NCBI GenBank assembly: GCA_027487775.1
Contig: JAIYCY010000007.1
Span: 62,001 to 126,000, forward strand
From: Planctomycetaceae bacterium
GTDB lineage: Bacteria; Planctomycetota; Phycisphaerae; Tepidisphaerales; Tepidisphaeraceae
Length of the DNA stretch: 64,000 bases
Direction of reading: 5' to 3'
How positions within the stretch are numbered: position 1 is the first letter of the stretch; each line of letters starts with the position of its first letter. The position numbers and the translations under genes were made by a program. Shown here one piece after another: positions 1 through 9,296 of the stretch. The notes beneath the pieces are model-generated. The model did no database searches and had not been told where the DNA came from. It saw nothing but the letters and a program-made list of their open reading frames with translations.

Positions 1-99
1 AATCGCCACCCTCGCCCCTAGCTTCGCATACGCCTGCGCACACGCCCAGCCAATCCCATCCGCACCACCCGTCACCATGATCATCTTGCCTTCAAGCAT
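1..99 (-). CDS. SDR-family oxidoreductase, N-terminal fragment (cut by window edge)
   Basis: Only the first 33 residues are inside the window. They carry the Rossmann-fold nucleotide-binding motif TGGADGIG (family pattern TGxxxGIG) at about residues 10-17, after a beta strand KMIMV, which is the standard start of a classical short-chain dehydrogenase/reductase. The ATG at 99 has a purine-rich AGAGGG just upstream. Substrate and catalytic Ser-Tyr-Lys residues lie outside the window, so the specific reaction cannot be said. Confidence 0.8.
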   Translation of the reverse strand, partial: MLEGKMIMVTGGADGIGWACAQAYAKLGARVAI

Positions 100-457
100 G
101 TTGTGCCCTCTATCTCAAAAAAAATCCCCACCCACCGACTCACTGCGAAGCGCAAAAATCGCCCGCATCCCTACGAAATGCTCACGTCTACATCTAACGT
201 CACGACACCCGTACCTCGTCGACGGTAAACCGCATCATACCGCCACAGATGTCCTTTCGCGCCCGACCGAGGCACAGCCGACATCACCAACCATGAAATC
301 GACATCGACGAGTGAACGATGATGCGTTAACACAAAACGGGGCGGTCCGTCGCACGAAAAGCCATTCGTCGATTCAGTGCTGGATGGATCAGGGTGGAAA
401 CGAAAACAGCCGGCGTTTACCGGGTGATTCGCGTGATTCTGGGGTGAAATCGGGCAA
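100..457. other. Intergenic region, nothing recognised
   Basis: About 360 bases between the SDR start and the tRNA. Short open frames here have no convincing start signals and no recognisable protein pattern. I see no clear hairpin or repeat. Confidence 0.4.
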
Positions 458-531
458 TAGCAGGGGCCGGATTCGAACCGGCGACCCGCGGCTTATGAAT
501 CCGCTGCTCTAACCAACTGAGCTACCCTGCC
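458..531 (-). tRNA. tRNA-Met (anticodon CAT)
   Basis: A full cloverleaf can be folded on the minus strand. The acceptor is GGCAGGG with CCCTGCT (first pair G-U), the D stem GCTC/GAGC, the anticodon loop TTCATAA with CAT at 497-495, and the T arm GCCGG-TTCGAAT-CCGGC, followed by discriminator A. No CCA is encoded. The A1-type initiator mismatch is absent, so elongator Met is likely; a CAT anticodon could also be the lysidine-modified Ile2 tRNA. The last anticodon-stem pair (31-39) is an A-G mismatch. Confidence 0.9.
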
Positions 532-736
532 GGGGTGATCTGCTGGGAAAGGCTGTTCGACGTCGAATCGCCGGGCCTTGCCGTTGGATCGGATGGAGAA
601 TGATATCCGAAGCCATGCCGATCTCAAGCGCGACGGAATGGGGCGAGATCGGATTGGCGGGGAAAGATCGGTTTCTTGACCGATTGCCGTGCTGGGGGGT
701 AGTCTTGCCCGACTAGCACCGTGGAGGTTTGCACCT

Positions 737-2152
737 ATGACCGGTCAACAAAGTTCTCGTTCCGGACTGATTGCCTGGAGCGTCGTGGCGACGATCTTGT
801 TCGCTGTCTCGGCGATCCTCGCGATCATTAGTTATGTCAACGGCAAAAAGGAAAAGGATCTGCGCAGCAGCCTTGAATCCGACTATGCCAAAGTGGTCAG
901 CCGATCGAATCTGTCGCGGCTGTCCGATTTGCAGCGCGAGGCCGGAAGTCGGCAGGTGCTCGATTATCTCATCGAGCAACGCGAGCTGATGAATCGTCTG
1001 ATTTCCGGCGTTGAAGGCGCCTCACCCGAAGTGGTGAACGAAGCCCTCGAAGCTGCCCTGAATCAGGGGCAGACGGCGCTGGGTTCGGAAGCCGCGCTGC
1101 CTCGCGAAAGCGTCGTCGCGGCACTCGCGAAACTCTCCGAACAACTGACCGCCCGAACCGCAGAAATCGAAAAGACCAATGCGGACCTCGCCACCGCCCG
1201 CGCAGCCGCCGCTACAGCACAAAGCGATGCGGCCGCTGTTCTGGCTGCCAAGGACAAGGAAGTCAGCGAGGCCAATCAACGCCTCACCGCCCTCACCAGC
1301 AGCGCACAAGCCGACCGCGATCAGCAGTCCCAGGCATTCTCCGCGCTCGGCCAGACTCGCGAAACCGAAGTCTCCGACCTGCAAAACAACATCAACACGC
1401 TCAACAGCAACATCGCACTGCTCCAACGTGAAGTCCAAACCCTCACCGGCGAACGCGATCAGGCGATTCAACGCCTCAACAGCCTTCGTGGTGATACCCA
1501 TCAAATCGCTCGCGCCCCGGATGGTCGAATCGTCCGCGTCGCAGGCGATCGCGTCTTTATCGACCTCGGTGCCGGCCAACAGATCGCCCCAGGCCTGACT
1601 TTCGAAGTCTACAGCCAACTCGGTATCCCCACGCCCACCTCCGTTGAAGCAGATGCCGACGAAGAGCTCAAGGGCAAAGCATCCATCCAAGTCATCCGCG
1701 TCCGCCCGGGCACCAGCGAAGCCCGCATCATCCGCCTCACCCCAGGCGAAACGCTCGTCGAAGGCGACCTGATCTCCAACCTCGTCTACGATCGCAACAT
1801 CGCCTACAACTTCTTCGTGTTCGGCCAATTCAACCTCGATAACCGCGGCGAAGCCTCCGAACGCGACACTGAAATCGTCAAGCGTCTCGTCGTCCAATGG
1901 GGCGGCAAAACCGGCGATGCGATCTCAACCGACACCGATTTCGTCGTTCTTGGCGATGAGCCCGTCGTACCCAATTACAGCCAACAGGAAGTCAGCGACG
2001 ATCCGCTCAAAGCCTTCGAAGTCCAGGAAGCACAAAAGGCACTCGACGAATACAACGATGTCCGATCCAAAGCGATCGGCCTGAACATTCCAGTGCTGAA
2101 CCAGAACCGATTCCTGTATCTCGTCGGCTACTATGAAGAAGCCGGCCGCTAA
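737..2152 (+). CDS. Membrane-anchored coiled-coil protein with FlgT-like and BRCT-like C-terminal parts
   Basis: A 471-residue protein of unknown function. The ATG at 737 is preferred over 689 because GGAGG lies a few bases upstream. One membrane segment (about residues 10-32) is followed by a long Ala/Gln/Glu-rich coiled coil (about 135-255). Residues 255-352 (pattern GRIVRV..VFIDLG, then a GLTFEVY strand and LVEGDLI) resemble the small beta domain of FlgT C-terminal type. Residues about 355-415 (FFVFGQF, then WGGKTGDAISTDTDFVVLG) resemble a BRCT domain. The topology suggests an anchored protein with its coiled coil and beta domains on one side of the membrane. The domain names are my pattern calls and need profile searches. 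Confidence 0.75.
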   Translation: MTGQQSSRSGLIAWSVVATILFAVSAILAIISYVNGKKEKDLRSSLESDYAKVVSRSNLSRLSDLQREAGSRQVLDYLIEQRELMNRLISGVEGASPEVVNEALEAALNQGQTALGSEAALPRESVVAALAKLSEQLTARTAEIEKTNADLATARAAAATAQSDAAAVLAAKDKEVSEANQRLTALTSSAQADRDQQSQAFSALGQTRETEVSDLQNNINTLNSNIALLQREVQTLTGERDQAIQRLNSLRGDTHQIARAPDGRIVRVAGDRVFIDLGAGQQIAPGLTFEVYSQLGIPTPTSVEADADEELKGKASIQVIRVRPGTSEARIIRLTPGETLVEGDLISNLVYDRNIAYNFFVFGQFNLDNRGEASERDTEIVKRLVVQWGGKTGDAISTDTDFVVLGDEPVVPNYSQQEVSDDPLKAFEVQEAQKALDEYNDVRSKAIGLNIPVLNQNRFLYLVGYYEEAGR

Positions 2153-2241
2153 GCTGATCTCGACGGCACGTTGACTGAACGTTAACCGACCGACGAATCA
2201 ACAACAGACCGTTCCTTTATCACAGCCCCCAAACAGAATCG

Positions 2242-2283
2242 TGCCAGTGCCGCGTGCGTCATCCGCCCGGCACTGGCATTTTT
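2242..2283. terminator. Rho-independent terminator between convergent genes
   Basis: An 11-bp perfect stem, TGCCAGTGCCG (2242-2252) with CGGCACTGGCA (2268-2278), followed by TTTTT on the plus strand. It ends the coiled-coil gene at 2152. It may also serve the secretion cluster arriving on the minus strand, although that side has a weaker T tract. Confidence 0.8.
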
Positions 2284-2394
2284 CATTGGGCTGGCTGTAA
2301 GTGCGGCTGGCCGACACCGGCTCCGAGAATCCCGATCGCGCGTTCAGAACATTGCAGCGCTAAAGCCGTCCCAGCATTCAATCCCACTGCAACA

Positions 2395-3615
2395 TCAATT
2401 CGCGACGACCTTGCTGATCGAAAACACCGGCAGCAGCAACGCCAACGTGATTCCGCCAATCAGCAGACCCATGAGCAGGATCATCGCGGGCTCGATGTAG
2501 CGCGTAAGCTCCGCGATCTTTTCCTTCAATTCGTGCTCGCTAAAGCCCGCCACCTGCTCCATCACCATGCCGAGCTTGCCGCCCTTCTCACCACTGGCAA
2601 GCATTCGCGTCACCGCCGGCGGGACGAGTTTGCTCTGGCTCAGCGGCTCACTGAATGGTCGTCCGTTTTGAATCTGATCGAGGGTGCGACTCCAGAGCCT
2701 CTGATAATGTCCGTTCGAGGTCAGCTCACGCGCGGTCTCAACGCATTCAACAAGATTCACACCACTGCCTGCCATCGTCCCGATCGTCCGCAGCCCACGC
2801 GAAAGATGCATCTTGCGGAACATCGCGCCGATTCCAGGCAGATTCAACTCCAGAAAATCTCTGCACTGCACGCCCGTGCGAGACCTGAAAAAGATCCACC
2901 CACCGACGACCGCCAAAAGCACCGATGGCACGACAATGTACCAGTGATGGATCAGGCCGTTGCTCATGCCCATCAAAATCTTGGTCGGAAGCGGAAGCGC
3001 CGCGCCCTTGTTGGCATAGATCGTCGTAAACCTCGGCAGCACGAATATGAGCAGGAAGACCGTCGTGAGCACCGCAAATCCAAGCATGATGCTGGGATAG
3101 GTCAGTGCGCCTTTGACCTTGCGGAGCGTTTCCTGTTCGTCGCGAAGATACGTCGTCGCACGCGTGAGCATCTGGCTCATCTTGCCGCTCTTTTCGCTCG
3201 CCTTGATCAGCGCAATGTAGAGCCGCGGGAAGCTACGAGGATGCCTTGAAAGGGCTGTGCTAAAGTCGATGCCGGCTTGAACGTCGGTGGTGAGCTGATC
3301 GACCAATCGCTTGAGCTTCGGATTCGTGCAGTTGAGACCGCAACAATCCAACGCGTCCGACAGCGTCACGCCGGTCTCGAGCATGACCGAGAGTTGGTTA
3401 CTGAGTTGAATCACTTCCGCGCGGCTGATCTTGATCCCGGAAGCGGATCGGGCGCTGCTTGAGCTCGACGAGGATTCAGAGGCGGGCTTGAGGCTGATCA
3501 CATATCGACCGTCGGCGCGAAGCTTCGCGGCCGCAGCTTCAATGGAGTCGGCGGGGAGCGTTCCGGTGACTTGCTGGCCGGCGGAGTCGCGGGCTATGTA
3601 GGCGAAGTTCTTCAT
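2395..3615 (-). CDS. gspF: Type II secretion / type IV pilus inner-membrane platform protein GspF/PilC
   Basis: A 406-residue polytopic inner-membrane protein on which the assembly ATPase is thought to act. The start MKNFAYIARDSAG is typical of the family and has GGAGAG just upstream; a longer frame to 3657 lacks support. Two T2SF repeats are visible: residues about 70-190 (LSNQLSVMLETGVTLSDAL...) and about 270-395 (the second ending in GEKGGKLGMVMEQVA). Membrane segments lie near 170-195, 220-240 and 375-400. It is the last gene of the cluster, 94 bases after gspE. Confidence 0.95.
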   Translation of the reverse strand: MKNFAYIARDSAGQQVTGTLPADSIEAAAAKLRADGRYVISLKPASESSSSSSSARSASGIKISRAEVIQLSNQLSVMLETGVTLSDALDCCGLNCTNPKLKRLVDQLTTDVQAGIDFSTALSRHPRSFPRLYIALIKASEKSGKMSQMLTRATTYLRDEQETLRKVKGALTYPSIMLGFAVLTTVFLLIFVLPRFTTIYANKGAALPLPTKILMGMSNGLIHHWYIVVPSVLLAVVGGWIFFRSRTGVQCRDFLELNLPGIGAMFRKMHLSRGLRTIGTMAGSGVNLVECVETARELTSNGHYQRLWSRTLDQIQNGRPFSEPLSQSKLVPPAVTRMLASGEKGGKLGMVMEQVAGFSEHELKEKIAELTRYIEPAMILLMGLLIGGITLALLLPVFSISKVVAN

Positions 3616-3709
3616 TTGTCTCTCCGAGTCACTCGACTTCTCCTCACGCGCCCCCATTGCCTCTGTTCACGATCGTTACAATCAACACACTCAAGGCCCG
3701 CTTCTCGAA

Positions 3710-5428
3710 TCACACCGTCGCGCGGTAAATCTCCTCCATCGTGGTGACGCCCGCCTTCACCTTCTCCAACCCGTCGTCGCGAAGCGTGGTCATCCCGCCT
3801 TTGATGGCCGCCGCGCGGATTTCGTTCATCCCCGAACCAGCACTGATCAGTTCGACACACCGGTCGTCAGGCACAAACAACTCATAAATCCCGATCCGAC
3901 CGGAATAACCTATGCTGCGGCACTTCGTGCAACCCTTCGCGCGATAGATCGACTCGGGAACGGCGGCACCGTGTCGCTCCAACGCGCGCCTCTCCTGAGG
4001 CGATGGCGCGTGCGGCTCTCGACAGTGCGGACACAACTTCCTCACGAGCCTCTGAGCCAGGACTCCGGTCACCGTCGCACCAACGAGATACGGCTCGATC
4101 CCAAGATTGAACAAACGCGTCACCGCGCCGACTGCGTCATTGGTGTGAAGTGTACTGAATACAAGGTGGCCGGTGAGGGAAGCCTGCGTCGCGAGTCGCG
4201 CGGTCTCCCCGTCACGAATCTCGCCGACCATCAGAACATCCGGGTCCTGACGAAGCAGCGCACGAAGCGCGCCCGCAAACGTAAAGCCCGCCTTGTCGTT
4301 GACCTGAAACTGATTGATGCCCTTGAGCTTGTATTCCACCGGATCTTCGACCGTGCAAATGTTCACGTCATCGGCATTCATATCGCTCACAGAAGCGTAG
4401 AGCGTCGTGCTCTTACCACTACCGGTCGGGCCGGTGACGAGAAGGATCCCGTTGGGTTGCTCGATCAGCTTCTTCCACGTCTTGAGCGTGTCGTATCCGA
4501 AGCCGAGCTTCTCCAGATTGATCGAAGCCCTTTCATTGTCGATGACTCGGATGACCACCTTCTCGCCCGCCCGGCCTGGCATCGTGCTGACGCGAAGGTC
4601 GATCGGCTTCTTGTCCATCACGACATGGATCCCGCCGTCCTGCGGGACTCGACGCTCCGCGATGTCCAGATTCGCCATGATCTTGATGCGACTCGCAACC
4701 GCGGCGGCCATCTGGTGCGGTGGGCGCAGGCGTTCAACAAGATGCCCGTCGATGCGATAGCGAATCCGCAACGCCCCATCGTCAGGCTCAATGTGAATAT
4801 CGCTCGCACCCTCCTTCACCGCATTGAAAATCGTGTAGTTGACCAGCTTGATCACCGGAGAATCGCTCGCGGCGGCTTCGAGGCTGTGAACGTCCTCCTT
4901 CTTGCTCTCAACGAGCGAAAACTCTTCGGGTCGAACCTCTTCGATGATCTCATCGATCACGAAAATGTTGTCGTTCGGAAGATAAGTTTGCAGCGTCGCA
5001 AGAATGTCACGTGAGGTCCCTGCAACGATCTGAACGACGCGACCGGAAACCTTGGCAAGCTCTTCATGCAGGAAGATGTTGCTCGGCTCGGCGACTGCGA
5101 CCGTCAGAACCTCATCGACAAGGAACAGCGGAAGGACCACGTGCTTCTCGAGGAAGTCACGCGGCAATAGCGGAATGACCTTCGGATCTGCCAGCTTCGG
5201 GCTGATCCGCGCGTAAGGGACGCCATATGCAGCCGCCAGCGCCTCGGTAATCTGGTCCTCGGTGAGCAGCTTCAGATCGATCAGGACTTCGCCGAGGAGG
5301 CGCTTGTTCCCACCGCGCTGCTGCTCTTCGAGTGCGCGCTGGAGCTGATCGGGCTTCAGCAGCCCGCGATCAAGCAGGTGTTCACCGAGAGGTTTTCGAA
5401 GCATCGCGACCATGGCTCTTTCCGACAT
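3710..5428 (-). CDS. gspE: Type II secretion / type IV pilus assembly ATPase GspE/PilB
   Basis: A 572-residue cytoplasmic hexameric ATPase that powers pseudopilus assembly. The N-terminus (LGEHLLDRGLLKPDQLQRAL) is a MshEN/GSPII_E_N domain, of a kind that binds cyclic di-GMP in some relatives. The core has Walker A GPTGSGKSTT (about residue 333), the Asp box near LRQDPDVLMVGEIRD, and a four-cysteine zinc module (CPHC near 466, CTKC near 500). The start at 5428 has only a weak ribosome site; ATG at 5413 (MVAMLRKPLG) is preceded by GGAAAGAG and is a good alternative. It lies 48 bases after the STAS gene. Confidence 0.95.
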   Translation of the reverse strand: MSERAMVAMLRKPLGEHLLDRGLLKPDQLQRALEEQQRGGNKRLLGEVLIDLKLLTEDQITEALAAAYGVPYARISPKLADPKVIPLLPRDFLEKHVVLPLFLVDEVLTVAVAEPSNIFLHEELAKVSGRVVQIVAGTSRDILATLQTYLPNDNIFVIDEIIEEVRPEEFSLVESKKEDVHSLEAAASDSPVIKLVNYTIFNAVKEGASDIHIEPDDGALRIRYRIDGHLVERLRPPHQMAAAVASRIKIMANLDIAERRVPQDGGIHVVMDKKPIDLRVSTMPGRAGEKVVIRVIDNERASINLEKLGFGYDTLKTWKKLIEQPNGILLVTGPTGSGKSTTLYASVSDMNADDVNICTVEDPVEYKLKGINQFQVNDKAGFTFAGALRALLRQDPDVLMVGEIRDGETARLATQASLTGHLVFSTLHTNDAVGAVTRLFNLGIEPYLVGATVTGVLAQRLVRKLCPHCREPHAPSPQERRALERHGAAVPESIYRAKGCTKCRSIGYSGRIGIYELFVPDDRCVELISAGSGMNEIRAAAIKGGMTTLRDDGLEKVKAGVTTMEEIYRATV

Positions 5429-5476
5429 TCTTAGTCAAGTGTGACGTCTTTCGTTCGGCTGATCCCGCACTCATAC

Positions 5477-5815
5477 CTAGCGCATGGTCTTGAGAGCGGC
5501 CGCTAAATCGCTGCAACACTCGAAGCGATTGTCGAGCCTTGTGATCTCCAGAATCTTGCGACAGTTTTCGTCAACGTTAATCAACTTCACTCGACCGAAG
5601 ACGGCTTCGCATCGACGCTTCACCCATAACAGCGTCTCAAGTCCGCTCGAATCAATGAATCCGCATCCGCCCAGGTCAATGATGAAATCGACGATCTGAC
5701 GCGCCTGCATCGACTCTTCCACACTCCGCTGAGTCGCTTCGCACAGATCGGCGGTGAGATCGGTCTTGAGCTGGATCACGCAAACGTGTTCGTATTCGGT
5801 GGCCATCACCTGCAT
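5477..5815 (-). CDS. STAS-domain anti-sigma-factor antagonist-like protein
   Basis: A 112-residue single STAS domain of SpoIIAA/RsbV type. These proteins bind a partner kinase or effector and are controlled by phosphorylation of a serine. The phosphorylatable region FIDSSGLETLL (about residues 53-63) keeps the Asp-Ser-Ser order of the family. The ATG at 5815 has AGGAG at good distance. The stop of the HD-GYP gene lies only nine bases upstream, so the two are probably co-translated. No cognate anti-sigma kinase or phosphatase is seen next door, so its partner is unknown. Confidence 0.88.
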   Translation of the reverse strand: MQVMATEYEHVCVIQLKTDLTADLCEATQRSVEESMQARQIVDFIIDLGGCGFIDSSGLETLLWVKRRCEAVFGRVKLINVDENCRKILEITRLDNRFECCSDLAAALKTMR

Positions 5816-5824
5816 GGTCGTCTC

Positions 5825-7312
5825 CTAGGCGGCGAGTTTGAGTTCGACTGTGCTCTCGGCAACGACCCCCGCGAGGGCGGTCAACGTTTCAACAGGAATG
5901 CTTAGAAATGCATCGGCCATCAGTGGGTCAAACTGAGTGCCGGCACAGCGACGAATCTCCATCATCGCAACTTCGATCGGCAGGGCACGCCGATAGGTGC
6001 GATTGCTCGTCATCGCGTCAAAACAGTCGGCAACACAGAGAATCCGACCGAGCAGCGGAATCGATTGACCGGCCAGGCGATGTGGATAGCCCTTACCGTC
6101 GTAGCGCTCGTGGTGATAAAGCACGCCTGGAATCAAGTCTTCGACCTGCTTGACGTTCTGAAGAATCTTCGCGCCGATCTCGACGTGCTTTTTCATCAGA
6201 TCGAATTCTTCGTCCGTAAGCTTCCCGGGCTTGCTGAGAACTTGCTCAGGTACACCAATCTTGCCCACATCATGCAGCAGGCCTGCCATATAGACGCGAT
6301 CGCAGAGTGATTCTGGAAGATTGGCGTGACGGGCTATCTCACGACCATAAAGTGCAACACGCTGACTGTGGCCGCAAGTGTAGGCGTCCTTGGCGTCGAC
6401 AGCACTCGTGAGCGAATGCAGCAGACCCATCATGAGTCCTCGCGCATCCGCAAAAAGCGAAGCGTTTTCGAGGAACACTGCCGTCTCGTTGGCGATTGAG
6501 TTCAGAAGCTTCACGTCTTGTGTGTTGAAGCCCTCGCCGCGCTTGTCGAAACAAACGAGTGCCCCCATCAGCGTCTCATGGCGCGCTAGCGGCACAACCA
6601 GCATTTGTCCGGCGTGCGGGGCGAGATAACCGTACTCGGCGTGTTTGGACAGGCTGTTGATGATGTGCGGATTACTCGTCCGCTTCATCGCACGCACCAC
6701 GTGCCCGCCAAAACGTTGCAACAAATGCGGCGGAATATCGACCTCGCCGTAAAGCGTCGGCGTTTGAGCAATCCCCTGTGGATCACACAAAACCACACCC
6801 ATGCTCCGAACCTGCATCACCTCAAGCACGTCCATGCACGCCTGTAGAATGAACTCCTCAGGATTGCGGTTGATCTTCATGCCCGAGCTGAGCTGATAAA
6901 TCAGTGTGAGTTCCTCGTACGTGTCGGCAAGCTGATTGCTGAGCGAGTCGAGCTGAGTCTGAATGTCGCGACACTCCGCCTCTGAAGCGAATGTCATGGC
7001 CAGCATCAAAGCAAGCGCAGGCAACTGAGCCGCCGGACAGGATCGCCCGACCAACACGACTCGCCTTGGGTCGGACGCACCCGCCCTGGTCCACCAGATC
7101 GGCGTTGCGGCATCCATCATCGCCGCGTGAGCTTCGAGCGAAGTGGGCGGCTGCACGCTGATGGGTTGCGGCTGTTCTGCGGAAATCGAGTTGGCGACCT
7201 GTGTCGACGGATCGTAGATGCACAGATCAACTCCCGCCTGCACGAGAATCTCGCGCACACCGCTGCTAAGGGCGAGGTCAGAAGTGAGAAGTTGATCGAA
7301 TCCATCAGACAT
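5825..7312 (-). CDS. GAF and HD-GYP domain protein, predicted cyclic di-GMP phosphodiesterase
   Basis: A 495-residue soluble protein. Residues about 145-285 look like a GAF sensor domain after a short coiled-coil stretch. Residues about 310-470 are a canonical HD-GYP hydrolase: HSQRV, HDVGKIGVPE (near 347), a following HHE with RYDGKGYP (near 400), and DCFDAMTSNRTYR. All metal ligands expected for catalysis appear present. Family knowledge says it would cleave cyclic di-GMP to pGpG or GMP. Its place before the STAS gene and gspE, whose N-domain can bind cyclic di-GMP in relatives, suggests local control of secretion; that is inference. Confidence 0.93.
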   Translation of the reverse strand: MSDGFDQLLTSDLALSSGVREILVQAGVDLCIYDPSTQVANSISAEQPQPISVQPPTSLEAHAAMMDAATPIWWTRAGASDPRRVVLVGRSCPAAQLPALALMLAMTFASEAECRDIQTQLDSLSNQLADTYEELTLIYQLSSGMKINRNPEEFILQACMDVLEVMQVRSMGVVLCDPQGIAQTPTLYGEVDIPPHLLQRFGGHVVRAMKRTSNPHIINSLSKHAEYGYLAPHAGQMLVVPLARHETLMGALVCFDKRGEGFNTQDVKLLNSIANETAVFLENASLFADARGLMMGLLHSLTSAVDAKDAYTCGHSQRVALYGREIARHANLPESLCDRVYMAGLLHDVGKIGVPEQVLSKPGKLTDEEFDLMKKHVEIGAKILQNVKQVEDLIPGVLYHHERYDGKGYPHRLAGQSIPLLGRILCVADCFDAMTSNRTYRRALPIEVAMMEIRRCAGTQFDPLMADAFLSIPVETLTALAGVVAESTVELKLAA

Positions 7313-7374
7313 TCAGAACTCAGTTCATTTGCAAACACACATCAAGGAAACGTCCCGCGACATTCGAACTCGCC

Positions 7375-7740
7375 TCAAGCTGCATTCAGCACTTCATTGA
7401 CGGCGGAGAGAAGCTGACGTGGACTGAAAGGCTTGGTGATCATCTGTTGAATGCCACCCGCATGAAGCTCATCCGGCGATAGGTCGTAACCTCGTGCAGA
7501 GAGCATCAGCGCCGGCGTGTTGTTGCCTTCGCCGCGAAGCTGTTGGCACATCTCCAGGCCGGAGAGATTGGGCATGTGGTAATCGGTGATGATCAGGTCT
7601 GGCTTCTCCTCACGCGCAGCGCGGAGACCTTCTGCGCCGTCGCGGGCGGTGATCACGTCGTAGCCGGCATTTCTGAGTTTTAGCGATACGACGCTGAGGA
7701 TGTGGCTCTCATCGTCGGCGACCAGAATTTTCTTATTCAT
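7375..7740 (-). CDS. Single-domain response regulator (CheY-like receiver)
   Basis: A 121-residue protein that is only a receiver domain. The acidic pocket is D10-D11, the phospho-acceptor is D53 (IITDYHMP), the switch Ser is near 81, and the conserved Lys is K103 (TKPFSP). There is no output domain, so it must act by binding a partner. It lies 43 bases downstream of the histidine kinase, its probable phosphodonor, and just before the HD-GYP gene, a plausible target. The ATG has GAGAGGAAA upstream. Confidence 0.93.
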   Translation of the reverse strand: MNKKILVADDESHILSVVSLKLRNAGYDVITARDGAEGLRAAREEKPDLIITDYHMPNLSGLEMCQQLRGEGNNTPALMLSARGYDLSPDELHAGGIQQMITKPFSPRQLLSAVNEVLNAA

Positions 7741-7783
7741 TGCTGTTTCCTCTCCTCTTTCAAGTCAAGCCTCGGGTCAACGT

Positions 7784-9217
7784 TTATGGATGAAGGTCGA
7801 GCGTAAACCCAAAGCAGCTTCCGCGTCCGACTTCGCTCTCTACAAACACACGTCCACGGTGAACGGTCTCGATCATGTTCTTGACCAGCGAGAGACCGAG
7901 ACCGGTTCCCTTCGCAACACTTTTGTTGGCTTCCACGCGATAGAACTTGTCAAACACAAACGGAAGATCCTTTGCAGGAATCCCCACGCCAGTGTCGATC
8001 ACGCGGAAGGTCACCTTCTTCTCCACTTCATCGACGCTGGTGCGAACAGTGACGGTTCCGCCGTCGCGGGTGTATTTCACGGCGTTGCTCATCAGATTCA
8101 TGATCGATTGATAGATCATGTCGCGATCGCCGAAGACCTGGTAATAAGCCGGGTCGAGCTGCTCTTCGAGCGTAATACTCTTGCCCCGCGCCTGCGGTGT
8201 GATCACACCGAGGGCGTCCTTGATCAACACCATCAGGCTCAGCGGCTCCTTCTTGATCTCGACGAGACCGGACTCGATGCGGCTGATGTTGAGAATATTG
8301 TCGATCAGACGACCGAGGCGATTGGCCTCGTTCTGAATGATTTCGTAGAAGTCACTCCGAGTTTTGTCGTCGGCGGCCTCGCCGTCGATGAGCATTTCGA
8401 TGTAAGCGCGGATGCTCGCCAGCGGGGTTCGCAATTCGTGACTCACGCTGCTCACGAAATCGTTCTTCATCCGTGCGATCTCGTTTTCACGCGTCATGTC
8501 ATGAAGGACCGCGACAACGCCCGTCGGCTCCTGGCCAGGTTCGCCGATGCAGCTTAGCGTGACCTTGTAGACGCTCTCGCGCCCCGCGCGGCGAACACGA
8601 TGCTCCAGCACACGACGTTCGGAAGTGTTTCGACTCAGGCGAATCTCGCGAATCAGCTGAACCAACTGACGATCACTGGTGATCGCCTCGAGGGGCTTAC
8701 GATCGAGACTTCGAAGCTCTGCACCCAAGACCTTGGCGGCCGAGTCGTTGGCGAGAAGGACCTCGTCGAAGGCGTCAGTCACCAACACAGCGTCATTGAT
8801 CGAGTAGATGATCGCTTCAGCTTGCTTACGCTGACCGTTTGATACCTTGAGCTGGATCTGCAGTTCTCGAACCTGATTGAGCGCTGATTGAATGCTGGCA
8901 TCCGCCTGCGCAAAGCCGTCATTCAGCGCGACAACCAGCGGAGCAAGAGCATTTTCGGGAGGCTCTACATAGCGGGGCTTGCCGGGAACCAGCGCCTTAG
9001 CTGTCTCGGCGGCGAGATGCCGACTGTGACGGCGCACGATGCAAAGATTGAGCAGACCGGCGGTCGCGCCAAGCAGCAACAGCGAAATCGCCGCTGAAGC
9101 CCTCAGCGGGGCGCTCTCGATCAGCGTCACCACGCTGCTTGCATCGAGCATCGCAAGAGCAGCACCGCCCAGAACGGCAGTCGGCACGAAGATGTCTAAC
9201 CATCGATCTGCTCGCAC
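7784..9217 (-). CDS. Membrane PAS sensor histidine kinase
   Basis: About 477 residues from a GTG start at 9217 chosen for its GGAAGGA site; an ATG at 9310, overlapping the upstream stop, is the other candidate. Two membrane segments lie within the first 60 residues. A PAS-like domain follows (about 125-230, AEAIIYSINDAVLVTD). The HisKA domain has the phospho-acceptor SHELRTPLAS near 256. The ATPase has an N box (NLMSNAVKYT, near 376), DTGVGIP, and GTGLGLS near 439. It should autophosphorylate and pass phosphate to the receiver protein encoded next. The signal is unknown. Confidence 0.92.
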   Translation of the reverse strand: MRADRWLDIFVPTAVLGGAALAMLDASSVVTLIESAPLRASAAISLLLLGATAGLLNLCIVRRHSRHLAAETAKALVPGKPRYVEPPENALAPLVVALNDGFAQADASIQSALNQVRELQIQLKVSNGQRKQAEAIIYSINDAVLVTDAFDEVLLANDSAAKVLGAELRSLDRKPLEAITSDRQLVQLIREIRLSRNTSERRVLEHRVRRAGRESVYKVTLSCIGEPGQEPTGVVAVLHDMTRENEIARMKNDFVSSVSHELRTPLASIRAYIEMLIDGEAADDKTRSDFYEIIQNEANRLGRLIDNILNISRIESGLVEIKKEPLSLMVLIKDALGVITPQARGKSITLEEQLDPAYYQVFGDRDMIYQSIMNLMSNAVKYTRDGGTVTVRTSVDEVEKKVTFRVIDTGVGIPAKDLPFVFDKFYRVEANKSVAKGTGLGLSLVKNMIETVHRGRVFVESEVGRGSCFGFTLDLHP

Positions 9218-9296
9218 AAGTACATCCTTCCGAATCTCTCCCAGCCGGAAGACCCATTCGGCACGACACGCGTCGTGTCTGGACCTCGAAGGCCAC

